Shown: positions 35,078 to 44,220, numbered from the stretch's first letter. The stretch is 64,000 nucleotides of DNA from Flavobacterium urumqiense (GCF_900108015.1 NZ_FNVP01000005.1:62001-126000), one strand, 5' to 3'. Program-made: numbers and translations. The notes: generated by a model from the sequence alone, not told the origin.

Positions 35078-36349
35078 ATGAAAGAAGATTTTCTGCATTA
35101 CCTTTGGAAATTCAAGAAGTTTGATGCCTTGAATTTAAAAACTTTTAACAATGAGGAAATCACAATTAGTAATTCTGGTCAATACCTTGAATTAGCAGGT
35201 CCTGATTTTTTCAATGCACAAATTACTATTGGAACTCAAAAATGGGCTGGAAATGTAGAAATTCACCTCAAATCGTCTGATTGGTATGTGCATCATCATG
35301 AAAAAGATACGAATTATGAAAATGTAATTTTGCATGTGGTTTGGGAGCATGATACAGAAATTTTTAGAAGTGATAATTCGGAAATTCCAGTTTTAGAACT
35401 TAAAGATTATGTCGAAAAAGATACCATAGAAAACTACCAATCTTTAATGGCTCTAAAATCATGGATTTTTTGCGAAAACCAACTCAAAAACATTGACGAA
35501 TTTGTGTTTAAAAACTGGCAGGAGCGCCTGTTTTTTGAGCGTTTAGAAAGAAAATCCAAACCTGTTTTTGATGTATTGGAACAAACTAATCGAGATTGGG
35601 AAGCGGTGTTGTTTTGTCTTTTGGCTAAAAATTTTGGCTTAAATACGAATGGCGATACCTTTTTAAAAATTGCCCAATCAATTCCCTTTTCAATCATTAG
35701 AAAAGAAAGTTTTGAAGAGGAGAATCTTGAAGCTTTGATTTTTGGAGTTTCTGGATTATTGGATTCAGAAAAAGAAGATAATTATTTCAAAGATTTAAAA
35801 TTCAGGTATTTATACTTATTAAATAAATATCAAATACAAAAAATTTGTAGGGAACCACTACAGTTTTTTAAGCATCGTCCCGACAATTTTCCTACGATAC
35901 GACTTTCGCAATTAGCCAATTTATACCACAGTCAACAAAATTTATTTTCGAAAATAAGTACATTAAGTTCGTTAAAAGATATTTATGAAGTTTTCCAAGT
36001 TTGTACTTCTAAGTATTGGTTAAATCATTATCAATTTGACAAAGAAAGTCCGAAGAAAAAGAAGCCGCTTTCTAAATCTTTCATCGATTTGATTGTTATA
36101 AATACGATTATTCCACTTCAGTTTGCTTTCGCAAAAAGTCAGGGAAAGGAAATTTCTGAGGATTTGATAAGTCTTTTGAATGAGGTCGCTCCCGAGAAAA
36201 ATGCGATTATAGATAAATTTAGGTCTTTTGGAATACAACCAAAAAGTGCTTTTGAAACACAATCCTTGTTGCAACTTAAGAACGAGTATTGTACTAAAAG
36301 TAAGTGTTTGGAATGTGCTATCGGGATGGAACTACTGAAAAAAAGTTAA
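35078..36349 (+). CDS. DUF2851 family protein
   Basis: A 423-residue cytoplasmic protein starting MKEDFLHYLWKFKKFD, with the conserved GPDFFNAQI, WAGNVEIHLKSSDW and NVILHVVWEHD segments of DUF2851, and a cysteine cluster near the end (CTKSKCLECAIG). The family is widespread in Bacteroidota and its function is not known to me. The N-terminal pattern with spaced acidic and histidine residues hints at a nuclease-like fold, which is inference. Confidence 0.88.
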   Translation: MKEDFLHYLWKFKKFDALNLKTFNNEEITISNSGQYLELAGPDFFNAQITIGTQKWAGNVEIHLKSSDWYVHHHEKDTNYENVILHVVWEHDTEIFRSDNSEIPVLELKDYVEKDTIENYQSLMALKSWIFCENQLKNIDEFVFKNWQERLFFERLERKSKPVFDVLEQTNRDWEAVLFCLLAKNFGLNTNGDTFLKIAQSIPFSIIRKESFEEENLEALIFGVSGLLDSEKEDNYFKDLKFRYLYLLNKYQIQKICREPLQFFKHRPDNFPTIRLSQLANLYHSQQNLFSKISTLSSLKDIYEVFQVCTSKYWLNHYQFDKESPKKKKPLSKSFIDLIVINTIIPLQFAFAKSQGKEISEDLISLLNEVAPEKNAIIDKFRSFGIQPKSAFETQSLLQLKNEYCTKSKCLECAIGMELLKKS

Positions 36350-36394
36350 TTCAGTAATTTTAGGATTTATTTACCTGAGAATGTGTTAATGTTG

Positions 36395-36402
36395 TAAATT
36401 TG
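36395..36402 (+). promoter_or_regulatory. -7 element of the PspC-like gene
   Basis: TAAATTTG is a full match, 32 bp before the ATG. Confidence 0.65.
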
Positions 36403-36434
36403 TCTTTCGAATGAATAATCAATTAAACTAAAAA

Positions 36435-36659
36435 ATGTCAGTAATCAAGCTCAAGTTTTTTTTTGAGAAGCACGGATTTCATGTTTCTTCGCGTTTGGCG
36501 GACACATTAGGAATGCGCGCCAGTAGTGTACGATTGTTTTTTATCTACTTGTCGTTTGTTACCGTTGGATTGTGGTTTGCCGTTTATTTGACATTGGCTT
36601 TTTGGATTCGTCTAAAGGATTTAATTCGAGCTAAACGTACCTCGGTTTTTGATTTGTAA
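36435..36659 (+). CDS. Short PspC-domain membrane protein
   Basis: A 74-residue protein with the PspC pattern: a short N-terminal part (GFHVSSRLADTLGMRASSVRLFF) and one or two membrane helices (residues 33-56). PspC proteins respond to envelope stress, but short single-domain forms like this lack the leucine-zipper part, and their role is unclear. Confidence 0.75.
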   Translation: MSVIKLKFFFEKHGFHVSSRLADTLGMRASSVRLFFIYLSFVTVGLWFAVYLTLAFWIRLKDLIRAKRTSVFDL

Positions 36660-36677
36660 CTGCAATTTTGCTTACAT

Positions 36678-36722
36678 AAAAAAAGGGACTATAAAATTGA
36701 TATATTTTATAGTCCCTTTTTA
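36678..36722. terminator. Bidirectional terminator between the PspC-like gene and the permease
   Basis: AAAAGGGACTATAAAAT at 36681-36697 pairs with ATTTTATAGTCCCTTTT at 36704-36720. A and T tracts on either side let it serve both converging genes. Confidence 0.9.
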
Positions 36723-36738
36723 ATTTAAAAGAATAAAT

Positions 36739-38217
36739 TTATTCTTTTGGATTGTTTAATACGCTATTTTTCTTTCCGTATGCAAAATAGATTATTACAC
36801 CTATTGCCATCCAAGCAAAAAGTCTTAACCAGTTTGTCCAGCCTAAACCAGCCATCATTAACACACAAGTTATAACCCCTAAAATTGGAACTAAAGGAAC
36901 AAAAGGAGTTTTAAATTCTCGTACCATATCAGGTTCTTTTTTTCTAAGGATAATAACAGAAACACAAACCAGTGAAAAGGCGAATAGTGTTCCTATACTT
37001 GTCATATCTCCTACAATATCTCCAGGAATAAAAGCAGCGAATAATCCAACAATTATTAAGATTGCAATGTTAGCTTTGTATGGAGTTTTGTATTTTGAAT
37101 GTAAATCACTGAATGCTTTAGGTAATAAACCGTCTTTACCCATTGCGTAAAATACTCTGGATTGTCCTAATAACATAACCAAAATTACAGAAGAGAATCC
37201 GGCTAAAATGGCAATAGTTACTAACTGACCTAACCATGAATATCCAATCATATATTTTGTAATTGCGAATGACACAGAAGCTTCTTTTCCACCTGTTCTA
37301 AAATCTTCTACAGTTGCAACCCCTGTCAATACGTGAGCGAAAAGAATATATAATACAGTACAAACCGCTAAAGACCCTAGAATACCTATTGGCATATTTC
37401 TTTTAGGGTTTATCGTTTCTTGTGCTGCTGTACTTACTGCATCAAAACCGATAAAAGCAAAGAATACAGTTCCTGCGGCTCCAATTATTCCCCAAAATCC
37501 TCCAAATTTATGATCAATACCATGTTCATCCGTAAAAATAGAACTTGCCGGAATGTAAGGAGTGTGATTTGCTGGATTGATAAAGTTCCAACCAACAATA
37601 ATAATTAATACTACGATAACTACTTTTACGACAACTATAATGCCGTTTACAAAAGCAGATTCTTGTATTCCTTTTATTAACAATAAACTAATGATACCCA
37701 CAATAAATAAAGCTGGTATATTAATCATTCCATGTTCTCCAGTTATGGCATCAGTTTGAAATGGAGAATGGGATAATGAATAAGGAATTGGACTCACATG
37801 GAGTACGTTAATTAGTAAATTATTTAGGTATTCACTCCAGGCGATTCCTACTGTTGCAGCTCCTACAGCGTATTCAAGAATTAAATCCCAACCAATGATC
37901 CAGGCTAAAAACTCACCCATAGTAGCATAAGTATACGTATAGGCGCTACCAGAAATAGGAATTGAGGAAGAAAGTTCTGCATAGCACAATCCGGCTAAAG
38001 CACATCCTATTGCGGCAACAATAAATGCAATTGTTACTGATGGACCCGCATTTTGAGAAGCAGCCATTGCAGTTCTTACAAACAACCCTGCACCTATTAT
38101 GGCACCAATTCCTAATGCAATTAACGACCAGGCGGTTAATGTTCTTTTTAATCCCTTTTCAGAATCGGCTGCTTCTGCTAAAAGCTGAGCCAACGGTTTT
38201 CTTTTCCAAATAGACAT
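36739..38217 (-). CDS. APC family amino-acid permease
   Basis: A 492-residue cytoplasmic-membrane transporter with about 12-14 helices and the APC signature near the first helix (LIALGIGAIIGAGLFV). Further family segments are GCALAGLCYAELSSSIPISGSAYTY (shown in part) and FFAFIGFDAVSTAAQE. It belongs to the cationic amino-acid transporter-like group. The substrate is not clear from sequence. It has its own promoter at 38246. Confidence 0.92.
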   Translation of the reverse strand: MSIWKRKPLAQLLAEAADSEKGLKRTLTAWSLIALGIGAIIGAGLFVRTAMAASQNAGPSVTIAFIVAAIGCALAGLCYAELSSSIPISGSAYTYTYATMGEFLAWIIGWDLILEYAVGAATVGIAWSEYLNNLLINVLHVSPIPYSLSHSPFQTDAITGEHGMINIPALFIVGIISLLLIKGIQESAFVNGIIVVVKVVIVVLIIIVGWNFINPANHTPYIPASSIFTDEHGIDHKFGGFWGIIGAAGTVFFAFIGFDAVSTAAQETINPKRNMPIGILGSLAVCTVLYILFAHVLTGVATVEDFRTGGKEASVSFAITKYMIGYSWLGQLVTIAILAGFSSVILVMLLGQSRVFYAMGKDGLLPKAFSDLHSKYKTPYKANIAILIIVGLFAAFIPGDIVGDMTSIGTLFAFSLVCVSVIILRKKEPDMVREFKTPFVPLVPILGVITCVLMMAGLGWTNWLRLFAWMAIGVIIYFAYGKKNSVLNNPKE

Positions 38218-38245
38218 GTTTTATGTTTTTTTTATTATTAAGCAC

Positions 38246-38253
38246 CAAATGTA
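38246..38253 (-). promoter_or_regulatory. -7 element of the permease gene
   Basis: The minus strand reads TACATTTG, a full match, about 29 bp before the start. Confidence 0.65.
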
Positions 38254-38311
38254 TTGTTTTTTATAAAAAATAAAAATAATAATTAGAATTTAAGTCATAA
38301 AATTATAATTC

Positions 38312-38354
38312 AGCAATCTTTTACTGAGGACGTTCTTTTGCAAGATTGCTTTTT
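38312..38354 (+). other. Isolated hairpin upstream of the helix-hairpin-helix gene
   Basis: AGCAATCTT at 38312-38320 pairs with AAGATTGCT at 38342-38350, followed by TTTT. No gene on the plus strand ends before it, so it may terminate a small RNA or be a leader element. The remaining gap to 38494 is AT-rich and empty. Confidence 0.35.
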
Positions 38355-38494
38355 GGTCTAATAAAAGCTTAATAATATGCTTGATTTTAATATCTGTCAT
38401 TTTTATTTTTCGAATATTTTTTAAAGACGTAAAATATTTCTTATTTTTAGATTTTGAAAAATTAAATCAGATAATAGCAACCTAATCACAAAAT

Positions 38495-39382
38495 ATGGCG
38501 TTTAAAACAAGGAGTGAATACTTTATTTTTTCACGAGAACAACGAAAAGGTATTTTTGTTTTGTTTGGAATTATTATTGTTTTACAATTGCTTTATTTTT
38601 TTGGAAATTTTAATGCCTTGGCAAAAGAGTTTCCAGAAAAACAAAAATGGCTTGCGCTACAATCTCAAATTGATTCCATGAAAATGGAAGAGAAAAGGGA
38701 GTCGCCTAAAATTTATCTTTTCAATCCTAATTTTATTACCGACTATAAAGGATATAAGCTGGGAATGTCTGTTCCGGAGATTGATCGTCTGCTAGCTTTT
38801 AGAAAAGAGAATAAATACGTTAATTCATCGAAAGAATTTCAAAACGTAACTCAGGTTTCGGATTCGTTATTAAATGCAATAGCTCCCTTTTTTAAATTTC
38901 CAGATTGGGTTAATAATAAAAAACAGTTTAAAGTCTATGAGAAATATTCAAATAAGGCTTTCGCCAAAAAAGAGAAAATAGTTTTTATTGATATTAATCA
39001 AGCGACTCAAAAAGACTTGATAAATATTTATGGAGTAGGCGAGGCAATTTCTCTTCGAATCTTAAAACTAAAAGAGAGTCTTGGAGGATTTGTTTCTATG
39101 GAACAGATGAACGATATTTGGGGATTATCGCCCGAAGTTATTAAAAATTTAAACACTCATTTTAAAGTTACGGCGATGCCAAATTTAAAAAAAATAGATA
39201 TTAATAACGCTTCATTAAAGGAACTTTCTCAATTTTCTTATTTCAGATATCCATTGGCAAAAGAAATTGTAACGTATAGAAGTATGAATGGAGATATTAA
39301 AAATATTGAGGATTTAACAAAAATTAGGGGTTTTCCTGTTGATAAAGCAAAGATAATTGCCTTATATTTGAACTTTAATTAG
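38495..39382 (+). CDS. ComEA-like helix-hairpin-helix protein with membrane anchor
   Basis: A 295-residue protein with one N-terminal membrane helix (about 20-36) and at least two helix-hairpin-helix units of the ComEA kind (FIDINQATQKDLINIYGVGE and KIDINNASLKELSQFSYFRY), with a weaker one near residues 80-115. ComEA proteins bind DNA at the cell surface or in the periplasm during uptake. No other competence gene is nearby, so this role is inferred. Confidence 0.88.
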   Translation: MAFKTRSEYFIFSREQRKGIFVLFGIIIVLQLLYFFGNFNALAKEFPEKQKWLALQSQIDSMKMEEKRESPKIYLFNPNFITDYKGYKLGMSVPEIDRLLAFRKENKYVNSSKEFQNVTQVSDSLLNAIAPFFKFPDWVNNKKQFKVYEKYSNKAFAKKEKIVFIDINQATQKDLINIYGVGEAISLRILKLKESLGGFVSMEQMNDIWGLSPEVIKNLNTHFKVTAMPNLKKIDINNASLKELSQFSYFRYPLAKEIVTYRSMNGDIKNIEDLTKIRGFPVDKAKIIALYLNFN

Positions 39383-39548
39383 AAGATTCAAATTCACAGG
39401 GACAGATAGTAGGATTGTAATACATTGTAAAACATATCCATTACTTTTTTATTCGCTGATTATTTTTATCCTTTAAAAAACAAAACATGAAACGTCATTA
39501 CATTATTATGTTTCAATTAATCCTATTTGTTTAAAAAATATATTACAT

Positions 39549-40718
39549 ATGAATTCAATTTATTTCACTGAAGAACACCAAGCATTTAGAGAAAGTTTAA
39601 AAGATTTTTTGCAGAAAGAAGTTGTTCCGCACATTGAAAAGTGGGAAAAAACAGGTACGATAGACCGTTTTATTTGGGAGAAATTTGGCGAGATGGGGTA
39701 CTTCGGTCTTGCATATCCAGAGGCTTATGGCGGTCTGGATCTAGATTTATTTTACACTGTTATTTTTCTCGAAGAATTACAGAAAATTAAGTCTTCAGGT
39801 TTTGCTGCTGCAATGTGGGCTCATTCTTATTTAGCCATGACCCATTTGAATGCGGAGGGTGACGAAAGAATAAAACAAGACTATTTAGTACCAAGTATCG
39901 CTGGAAAAAAAATAGGTGCTTTATGTATCTCAGAGCCTTTTGGAGGTAGTGATGTTGCGGGGATGCGCACTAATGCCGTGAAAAAAGGAGACAAATATAT
40001 TATTAATGGTTCTAAAACATTTATTACTAACGGTGTTTATGCAGACTATTACATTGTTGCAGCAAAAACTAATCCTGAACTAGGGAACAAAGGGATTAGT
40101 ATCTTTTTGATGGATACTAATTTAAAAGGAGTTTCGGCAGTTAAGCTGGATAAATTAGGCTGGAGAGCATCGGACACTGCTGAAATCGCCTTTGATAACG
40201 TAGAGATTCCGGCAGAAAACTTAATGGGTGAAGAGGGGAAAGGATTTCCTTACATCATGCAACATTTTGCTTTGGAGCGTTTAATTATGGCGATAAACGC
40301 ACATGCTAGAGCAGAATATGCGATAGATTATACAATAGATTACATGTCGCATAGAGAAGCATTTGGAAAAAAAATCAGTAAGTTTCAAGCATTGAGACAT
40401 ACTCTTGTTGAGCATGCAACGGAGGTAGAACATTGTAAGGTGTTTAACTACGCAGCAGTCGCTCGTTTAGACAAAGGAGAATACGTTGTTAAGGAGGCGA
40501 CTATGGCTAAGCTGAAATCTACAAAAGTTGCAGATGAGACTATCTATAGTTGTTTACAAATGTTAGGTGGTTATGGTTATATGGAGGAATATCCATTAGC
40601 ACGTTTGTTTAGAGACAGTCGTTTAGGGCCAATAGGCGGAGGAACTTCAGAAATTCTTAAAGAGATTTTAGGAAAAATGATCATTGATAATCAAAATTAT
40701 GAGCCTGCAGTGAAGTAG
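39549..40718 (+). CDS. Acyl-CoA dehydrogenase
   Basis: A 389-residue FAD enzyme that oxidises acyl-CoA thioesters. Family segments are CISEPFGGSDVAGM (FAD/substrate), KTFITNGVYADYYIVAAKT, the QMLGGYGYMEEYPLARLFRDSR region, and GGGTSEI. The usual catalytic glutamate site in YEGT is occupied by Gly (IGGGT). The likely base is E in ALERLIMA, as in isovaleryl/long-chain types. The chain-length preference is unknown. The 166-bp gap before it has no clear signal. Confidence 0.93.
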   Translation: MNSIYFTEEHQAFRESLKDFLQKEVVPHIEKWEKTGTIDRFIWEKFGEMGYFGLAYPEAYGGLDLDLFYTVIFLEELQKIKSSGFAAAMWAHSYLAMTHLNAEGDERIKQDYLVPSIAGKKIGALCISEPFGGSDVAGMRTNAVKKGDKYIINGSKTFITNGVYADYYIVAAKTNPELGNKGISIFLMDTNLKGVSAVKLDKLGWRASDTAEIAFDNVEIPAENLMGEEGKGFPYIMQHFALERLIMAINAHARAEYAIDYTIDYMSHREAFGKKISKFQALRHTLVEHATEVEHCKVFNYAAVARLDKGEYVVKEATMAKLKSTKVADETIYSCLQMLGGYGYMEEYPLARLFRDSRLGPIGGGTSEILKEILGKMIIDNQNYEPAVK

Positions 40719-40803
40719 TTCGACTTTGATACGATTATGTCTAAAGTGCATAAGTTTTTCTTAACGTGGTGCTTTGGGTTTACTAAATTGAGTATTTAAT
40801 AAA

Positions 40804-40835
40804 TAAAAAAGAGTCAATTTGTTGCTTGACTTTTA
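40804..40835 (+). terminator. Probable terminator of the acyl-CoA dehydrogenase gene
   Basis: AGTCAA and TTGACT pair around a short loop and are followed by TTTTAATTTT. The next 150 bp, up to the rpsU promoter, hold imperfect repeats (GATTGCAGCGAATATCCTGACAGC is part of an interspersed element; only its start is quoted) and no gene. Confidence 0.55.
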
Positions 40836-40993
40836 ATTTTGTAGCAAGAATAGTAGTGAAAATCCTTTGCTGGTGCTTAGCAACAGAAAAGATTGCAGCG
40901 AATATCCTGACAGCAAATCAGAACAGAATTGATGTTTGGCAAGCACATTAAAAATAAATTTGCAATACATAACACGTAATTCAAAATAATGTT

Positions 40994-41001
40994 TACTTTT
41001 G
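40994..41001 (+). promoter_or_regulatory. -7 element of rpsU
   Basis: TACTTTTG is a full match, so transcription should start near 41008. This rules out the in-frame ATG at 40989. Confidence 0.75.
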
Positions 41002-41010
41002 CACACTTAA

Positions 41011-41022
41011 AGAAAGGGGGTG
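41011..41022 (+). promoter_or_regulatory. Extended Shine-Dalgarno sequence of rpsU
   Basis: AGAAAGGGGGTG pairs with the 16S rRNA 3' end over twelve bases with one G-U pair and lies 8 nt before the ATG. Most Bacteroidota genes lack such sites. An extended site at rpsU is known in this phylum and is thought to allow autoregulation, because bS21 helps hide the anti-Shine-Dalgarno sequence. Confidence 0.8.
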
Positions 41023-41030
41023 TCTATATT

Positions 41031-41225
41031 ATGTTAATTATACCAATTAAAGACGGAGAAAATATCGATAGAGCATTAAAACGCTACAAAAGAAAATTTG
41101 ATAAAACAGGAACTGTTCGTCAACTAAGAGCACGTACTGCTTTTATTAAGCCTTCAGTAACGAATAGAATCAAAATTCAAAAAGCGGCTTATATCCAAAA
41201 TATGAGAGATAACTTAGAGAGTTAG
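41031..41225 (+). CDS. rpsU: Ribosomal protein bS21
   Basis: A 64-residue basic protein beginning MLIIPIKDGENIDRALKRY, typical of bS21 of Bacteroidota, with FDKTGTVRQLRARTAF following. It binds the 30S platform near the anti-Shine-Dalgarno sequence. The start is set by the promoter and by the strong ribosome-binding site. Confidence 0.96.
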   Translation: MLIIPIKDGENIDRALKRYKRKFDKTGTVRQLRARTAFIKPSVTNRIKIQKAAYIQNMRDNLES

Positions 41226-41247
41226 TCAATATCTATTAAAATAAAGT

Positions 41248-41295
41248 ACCGTTAGTCATTAAAAGTTTTATAACTTTGATGCTAACGGTTTTTTT
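41248..41295 (+). terminator. rpsU terminator that encloses the xerC promoter
   Basis: ACCGTTAG at 41248-41255 pairs with CTAACGGT at 41282-41289, and the T tract runs to 41295, the base before the xerC ATG. The loop carries TAACTTTG, the xerC -7 element. Confidence 0.75.
41271..41278 (+). promoter_or_regulatory. -7 element of xerC
   Basis: TAACTTTG is a full match inside the loop of the rpsU terminator, leaving a leader of only about 10 nt. Confidence 0.6.
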
Positions 41296-42189
41296 ATGAA
41301 TAATAAAGACGCATTTCGGGATTATTTACAAATGGAGAAGAAATATTCTCCGCATACCGTAAATGCCTATTTGAATGATTTAGGATACTTCGAAACATTC
41401 AACAAGCATCAATTTGATCAAGAAAATATAGATCAGGTAAACTACAATCAAATTAGAAGTTGGATCGTATCGCTTGTGGATGATAACTTGTCAAATGTAT
41501 CTGTCAATAGAAAGGTTGCGTCCTTAAAAGCATTTTATAAATTTCTATTAAAAACTAAACAAATTGAGGTTAGTCCACTAGTGAAACACAAAGCGCTAAA
41601 GACTCCTAAGACACTTCAAATTCCATTTTCTGAAAAAGAAGTTCTGGATGTATTAAATCACATGCCAAATACAATAGGTTTTGAAGAAATAAGAAATAAA
41701 CTCATTATAGATTTATTTTACACCACCGGAATGCGTAGGACGGAGTTAATTCATCTTAAAAGCATAAATGTTAATTTGTCCGGTGGTACCATCAAAGTGC
41801 TTGGTAAAAGAAATAAAGAACGAATACTTCCTGTTTTGCCACTAATTACAGAGCAATTCTCGTTGTATGTACAAGAGAGATTGTGTTTAGAATCTATCGT
41901 AGATAATGATTATTTTTTTCTCACAAAAAAAGGGTTAAAATTGAACGATACCTTTGTGTATCGATTAATAAATTCTTACTTTAGTGCTGTCTCCGAGAAA
42001 GTAAAAAAGAGTCCGCATATATTGCGACATACGTTTGCTACTCATCTATTAAATAATGGAGCTGATTTAAATTCGGTGAAAGAATTATTGGGACATTCCA
42101 GTTTGGCATCAACGCAAATATACACGCACAATAGTTTAACGGAGCTAAAAAAAGTGTACAAAGATGCGCATCCAAGGAATCAGAAGTAA
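41296..42189 (+). CDS. xerC: Tyrosine recombinase XerC/XerD family
   Basis: A 297-residue site-specific recombinase that resolves chromosome dimers at dif. It has the N-terminal SAM-like core-binding domain (about 1-85) and the catalytic domain: Arg in [12 protein letters not shown], Lys in [10 protein letters not shown], His/Arg in [12 protein letters not shown], His in [10 protein letters not shown], and the nucleophile in IYTHNS. Neither flanking integrated DNA nor attachment sites are seen, which supports a housekeeping role. Confidence 0.92.
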   Translation: MNNKDAFRDYLQMEKKYSPHTVNAYLNDLGYFETFNKHQFDQENIDQVNYNQIRSWIVSLVDDNLSNVSVNRKVASLKAFYKFLLKTKQIEVSPLVKHKALKTPKTLQIPFSEKEVLDVLNHMPNTIGFEEIRNKLIIDLFYTTGMRRTELIHLKSINVNLSGGTIKVLGKRNKERILPVLPLITEQFSLYVQERLCLESIVDNDYFFLTKKGLKLNDTFVYRLINSYFSAVSEKVKKSPHILRHTFATHLLNNGADLNSVKELLGHSSLASTQIYTHNSLTELKKVYKDAHPRNQK

Positions 42190-42222
42190 TTCGGAAATGT
42201 TTAACTATTAAAAAAAATGATT

Positions 42223-42525
42223 ATGAAGGTAAATGTTCAAGCGGTTAACTTTACTGTTGACAAAAAACTGGTGGATTTTGTTCAAGAAAGAATGGACAAA
42301 TTGGAAAAATATTACGATAAAGTAGTATCGGCAGATGTTTTTTTGAAAGTTGAAAAGACAAGCGATAAAGAGAATAAAATTGCCGAGATAAAAATTAATG
42401 TTCCAGGAGATGATTTTGTAGTTAAAAAGCAGTGTAAAATTTTTGAAGAAGCGGTGGAGCTTTGTGCTGAATCTTTAGAAAGATTGTTGGTAAAAAGGAA
42501 AGAAAAAATAAGTTCACACATTTAA
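42223..42525 (+). CDS. hpf: Ribosome hibernation-promoting factor, short form
   Basis: A 100-residue protein of the HPF/RaiA family (MKVNVQAVNFTVDKKLVDFVQERMDKL, shown here in part; then KYYDKVVSADVFL and AEIKINVPGDDF). It binds idle ribosomes and lacks the long C-terminal dimerisation domain. The second ATG at 42223 is preferred to the first at 42217. It lies between xerC and the tRNA-tuf block. Confidence 0.92.
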   Translation: MKVNVQAVNFTVDKKLVDFVQERMDKLEKYYDKVVSADVFLKVEKTSDKENKIAEIKINVPGDDFVVKKQCKIFEEAVELCAESLERLLVKRKEKISSHI

Positions 42526-42571
42526 TATAAATTTTTTTTTAAAAAATGTTTTGAATGAGAGATAAAATCTC

Positions 42572-42579
42572 TACATTTG
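42572..42579 (+). promoter_or_regulatory. -7 element of the tRNA-tuf operon
   Basis: TACATTTG is a full match, with a TTTTG at 42549-42553 in reach of the -33 position. It serves the tRNA genes and probably tuf. Confidence 0.7.
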
Positions 42580-42580
42580 C

Positions 42581-42610
42581 AGTCCGTTAGAAATAGCGGA
42601 CTTTTTTTAT
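42581..42610 (+). terminator. Hairpin with T tract before the tRNA genes
   Basis: AGTCCG at 42581-42586 pairs with CGGACT at 42597-42602, followed by seven Ts. It starts right after the -7 element, so it most likely terminates the hpf transcript, or acts as an early attenuator of the tRNA-tuf RNA. Confidence 0.65.
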
Positions 42611-42616
42611 TGATTC

Positions 42617-42690
42617 GCCAGCGTAGCTCAGTTGGCTAGAGCAGCTGATTTGTAATCAGCAGGTCGTGGGTTCGAGTCCCTCCGCCGGCT
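42617..42690 (+). tRNA. tRNA-Thr (anticodon TGT)
   Basis: A 74-nt cloverleaf with anticodon loop TTTGTAA and T-loop TTCGAGT. The acceptor stem GCCAGCG/CGCCGGC has an A-C mismatch at its fourth pair. CCA is not encoded. Confidence 0.95.
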
Positions 42691-42723
42691 CAAAATTGTA
42701 ACGGTTTGACAATAATAAAAGTA

Positions 42724-42804
42724 GGGGAGATACTCAAGCGGCCAACGAGGGCAGACTGTAAATCTGCTGTGTAAACTTCGCAGGTTCGAATCCTGCTCTC
42801 CCCA
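42724..42804 (+). tRNA. tRNA-Tyr (anticodon GTA)
   Basis: An 81-nt type II tRNA with a long variable arm, anticodon loop CTGTAAA, and acceptor stem GGGGAGA/TCTCCCC. CCA is not encoded. Confidence 0.95.
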
Positions 42805-42889
42805 CAGAATAAAGTAGATGTTGAAATTAAGGTTTTAAATTTTTTTTTGAATCTGAAATCTCAAATCAAATTCTGACATCAAGGATTCT

Positions 42890-42961
42890 GCCGGTGTAGC
42901 TCAGGGGTAGAGTGCTTCCTTGGTAAGGAAGAGGTCTCGGGTTCAATTCCCGACATTGGCT
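42890..42961 (+). tRNA. tRNA-Thr (anticodon GGT)
   Basis: A 72-nt cloverleaf with anticodon loop TTGGTAA and acceptor stem GCCGGTG/CATTGGC (two G-U pairs). It lies 54 bp before tuf. Confidence 0.94.
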
Positions 42962-43015
42962 CAAGTAAGTAGGAAATAGAAATTAATATATAACTAAGAT
43001 TAAAAATTAAGTAAA

Positions 43016-44203
43016 ATGGCAAAGGAAAATTTTAACCGTAACAAGCCCCATTTAAACATTGGAACAATTGGGCATGTGGATCACGGAAAAACGACATTAA
43101 CTGCGGCAATTACAAAAGTATTGTCTGATGCAGGTTACTGTCAAGCAAAATCATTTGATCAAATTGATAATGCTCCAGAAGAAAAAGAAAGAGGTATTAC
43201 AATTAATACATCTCACGTTGAGTATGAAACTGCTAATCGTCATTACGCTCACGTTGACTGTCCAGGTCACGCAGATTACGTAAAAAACATGGTTACAGGT
43301 GCTGCTCAAATGGATGGTGCTATTCTTGTAGTTGCTGCGACTGATGGGCCAATGCCACAAACACGTGAGCATATCCTTTTAGGTCGTCAAGTAGGTATTC
43401 CTAGAATGGTTGTATTCATGAATAAAGTGGATATGGTTGATGATGAGGAATTACTTGAATTAGTTGAGATGGAAATCAGAGACTTGTTATCTTTCTATGA
43501 ATATGATGGAGATAATGGTCCTGTTGTTCAAGGTTCAGCTTTAGGTGGATTGAATAATGATCCAGTTTGGGTACCAAAAATTCTTGAATTGATGGCGGCT
43601 GTAGATTCTTGGATCGAAGAGCCAGTAAGAGATGTTGCAAAACCTTTCTTAATGCCTGTTGAAGATGTATTCTCAATTACTGGTCGTGGAACTGTAGCTA
43701 CAGGTCGTATCGAAACTGGTGTTGCTAATACTGGAGATCCAGTTGAAATCATTGGTATGGGAGCTGAAAAATTAACTTCTACTATTACTGGAGTTGAGAT
43801 GTTCCGTAAAATCCTTGATAGAGGAGAAGCAGGAGATAACGTAGGTATTCTTTTAAGAGGTATTCAGAAAGAAGACATCAAAAGAGGAATGGTTATTTGT
43901 AAGCCAGGTTCAGTTAAACCACATGCTACTTTCAAAGCTGAGGTTTATATTTTGAAAAAAGAAGAAGGTGGTCGTCACACACCATTTCACAATAATTATC
44001 GTCCACAGTTTTACGTACGTACAACTGACGTAACAGGTATCATTACTTTGCCTACAGGTGTAGAAATGGTTATGCCTGGGGATAACTTAACAATTGATGT
44101 TGTATTGCTTAGTGCAATTGCATTAAATGTTGGTTTACGTTTTGCTATCCGTGAAGGTGGTAGAACAGTAGGTGCTGGTCAGGTAACTGAGATAGTAGCT
44201 TAA
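43016..44203 (+). CDS. tuf: Elongation factor Tu
   Basis: EF-Tu brings aminoacyl-tRNA to the ribosome. The 395-residue protein has the GTPase motifs [19 protein letters not shown] and MNKVDMVD, and the conserved later domains ([23 protein letters not shown]). It sits between tRNA-Thr and tRNA-Trp, as tufB does in enterobacteria. Confidence 0.99.
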   Translation: MAKENFNRNKPHLNIGTIGHVDHGKTTLTAAITKVLSDAGYCQAKSFDQIDNAPEEKERGITINTSHVEYETANRHYAHVDCPGHADYVKNMVTGAAQMDGAILVVAATDGPMPQTREHILLGRQVGIPRMVVFMNKVDMVDDEELLELVEMEIRDLLSFYEYDGDNGPVVQGSALGGLNNDPVWVPKILELMAAVDSWIEEPVRDVAKPFLMPVEDVFSITGRGTVATGRIETGVANTGDPVEIIGMGAEKLTSTITGVEMFRKILDRGEAGDNVGILLRGIQKEDIKRGMVICKPGSVKPHATFKAEVYILKKEEGGRHTPFHNNYRPQFYVRTTDVTGIITLPTGVEMVMPGDNLTIDVVLLSAIALNVGLRFAIREGGRTVGAGQVTEIVA

Positions 44204-44220
44204 TCCTATAAATAAATTAT

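Noticed and set aside
41296..42189. Integrase of a mobile element next to tRNA genes
   Set aside because: The recombinase fits XerC in sequence and in its place between rpsU and hpf. No attachment-site duplication or cargo is seen at the nearby tRNAs.
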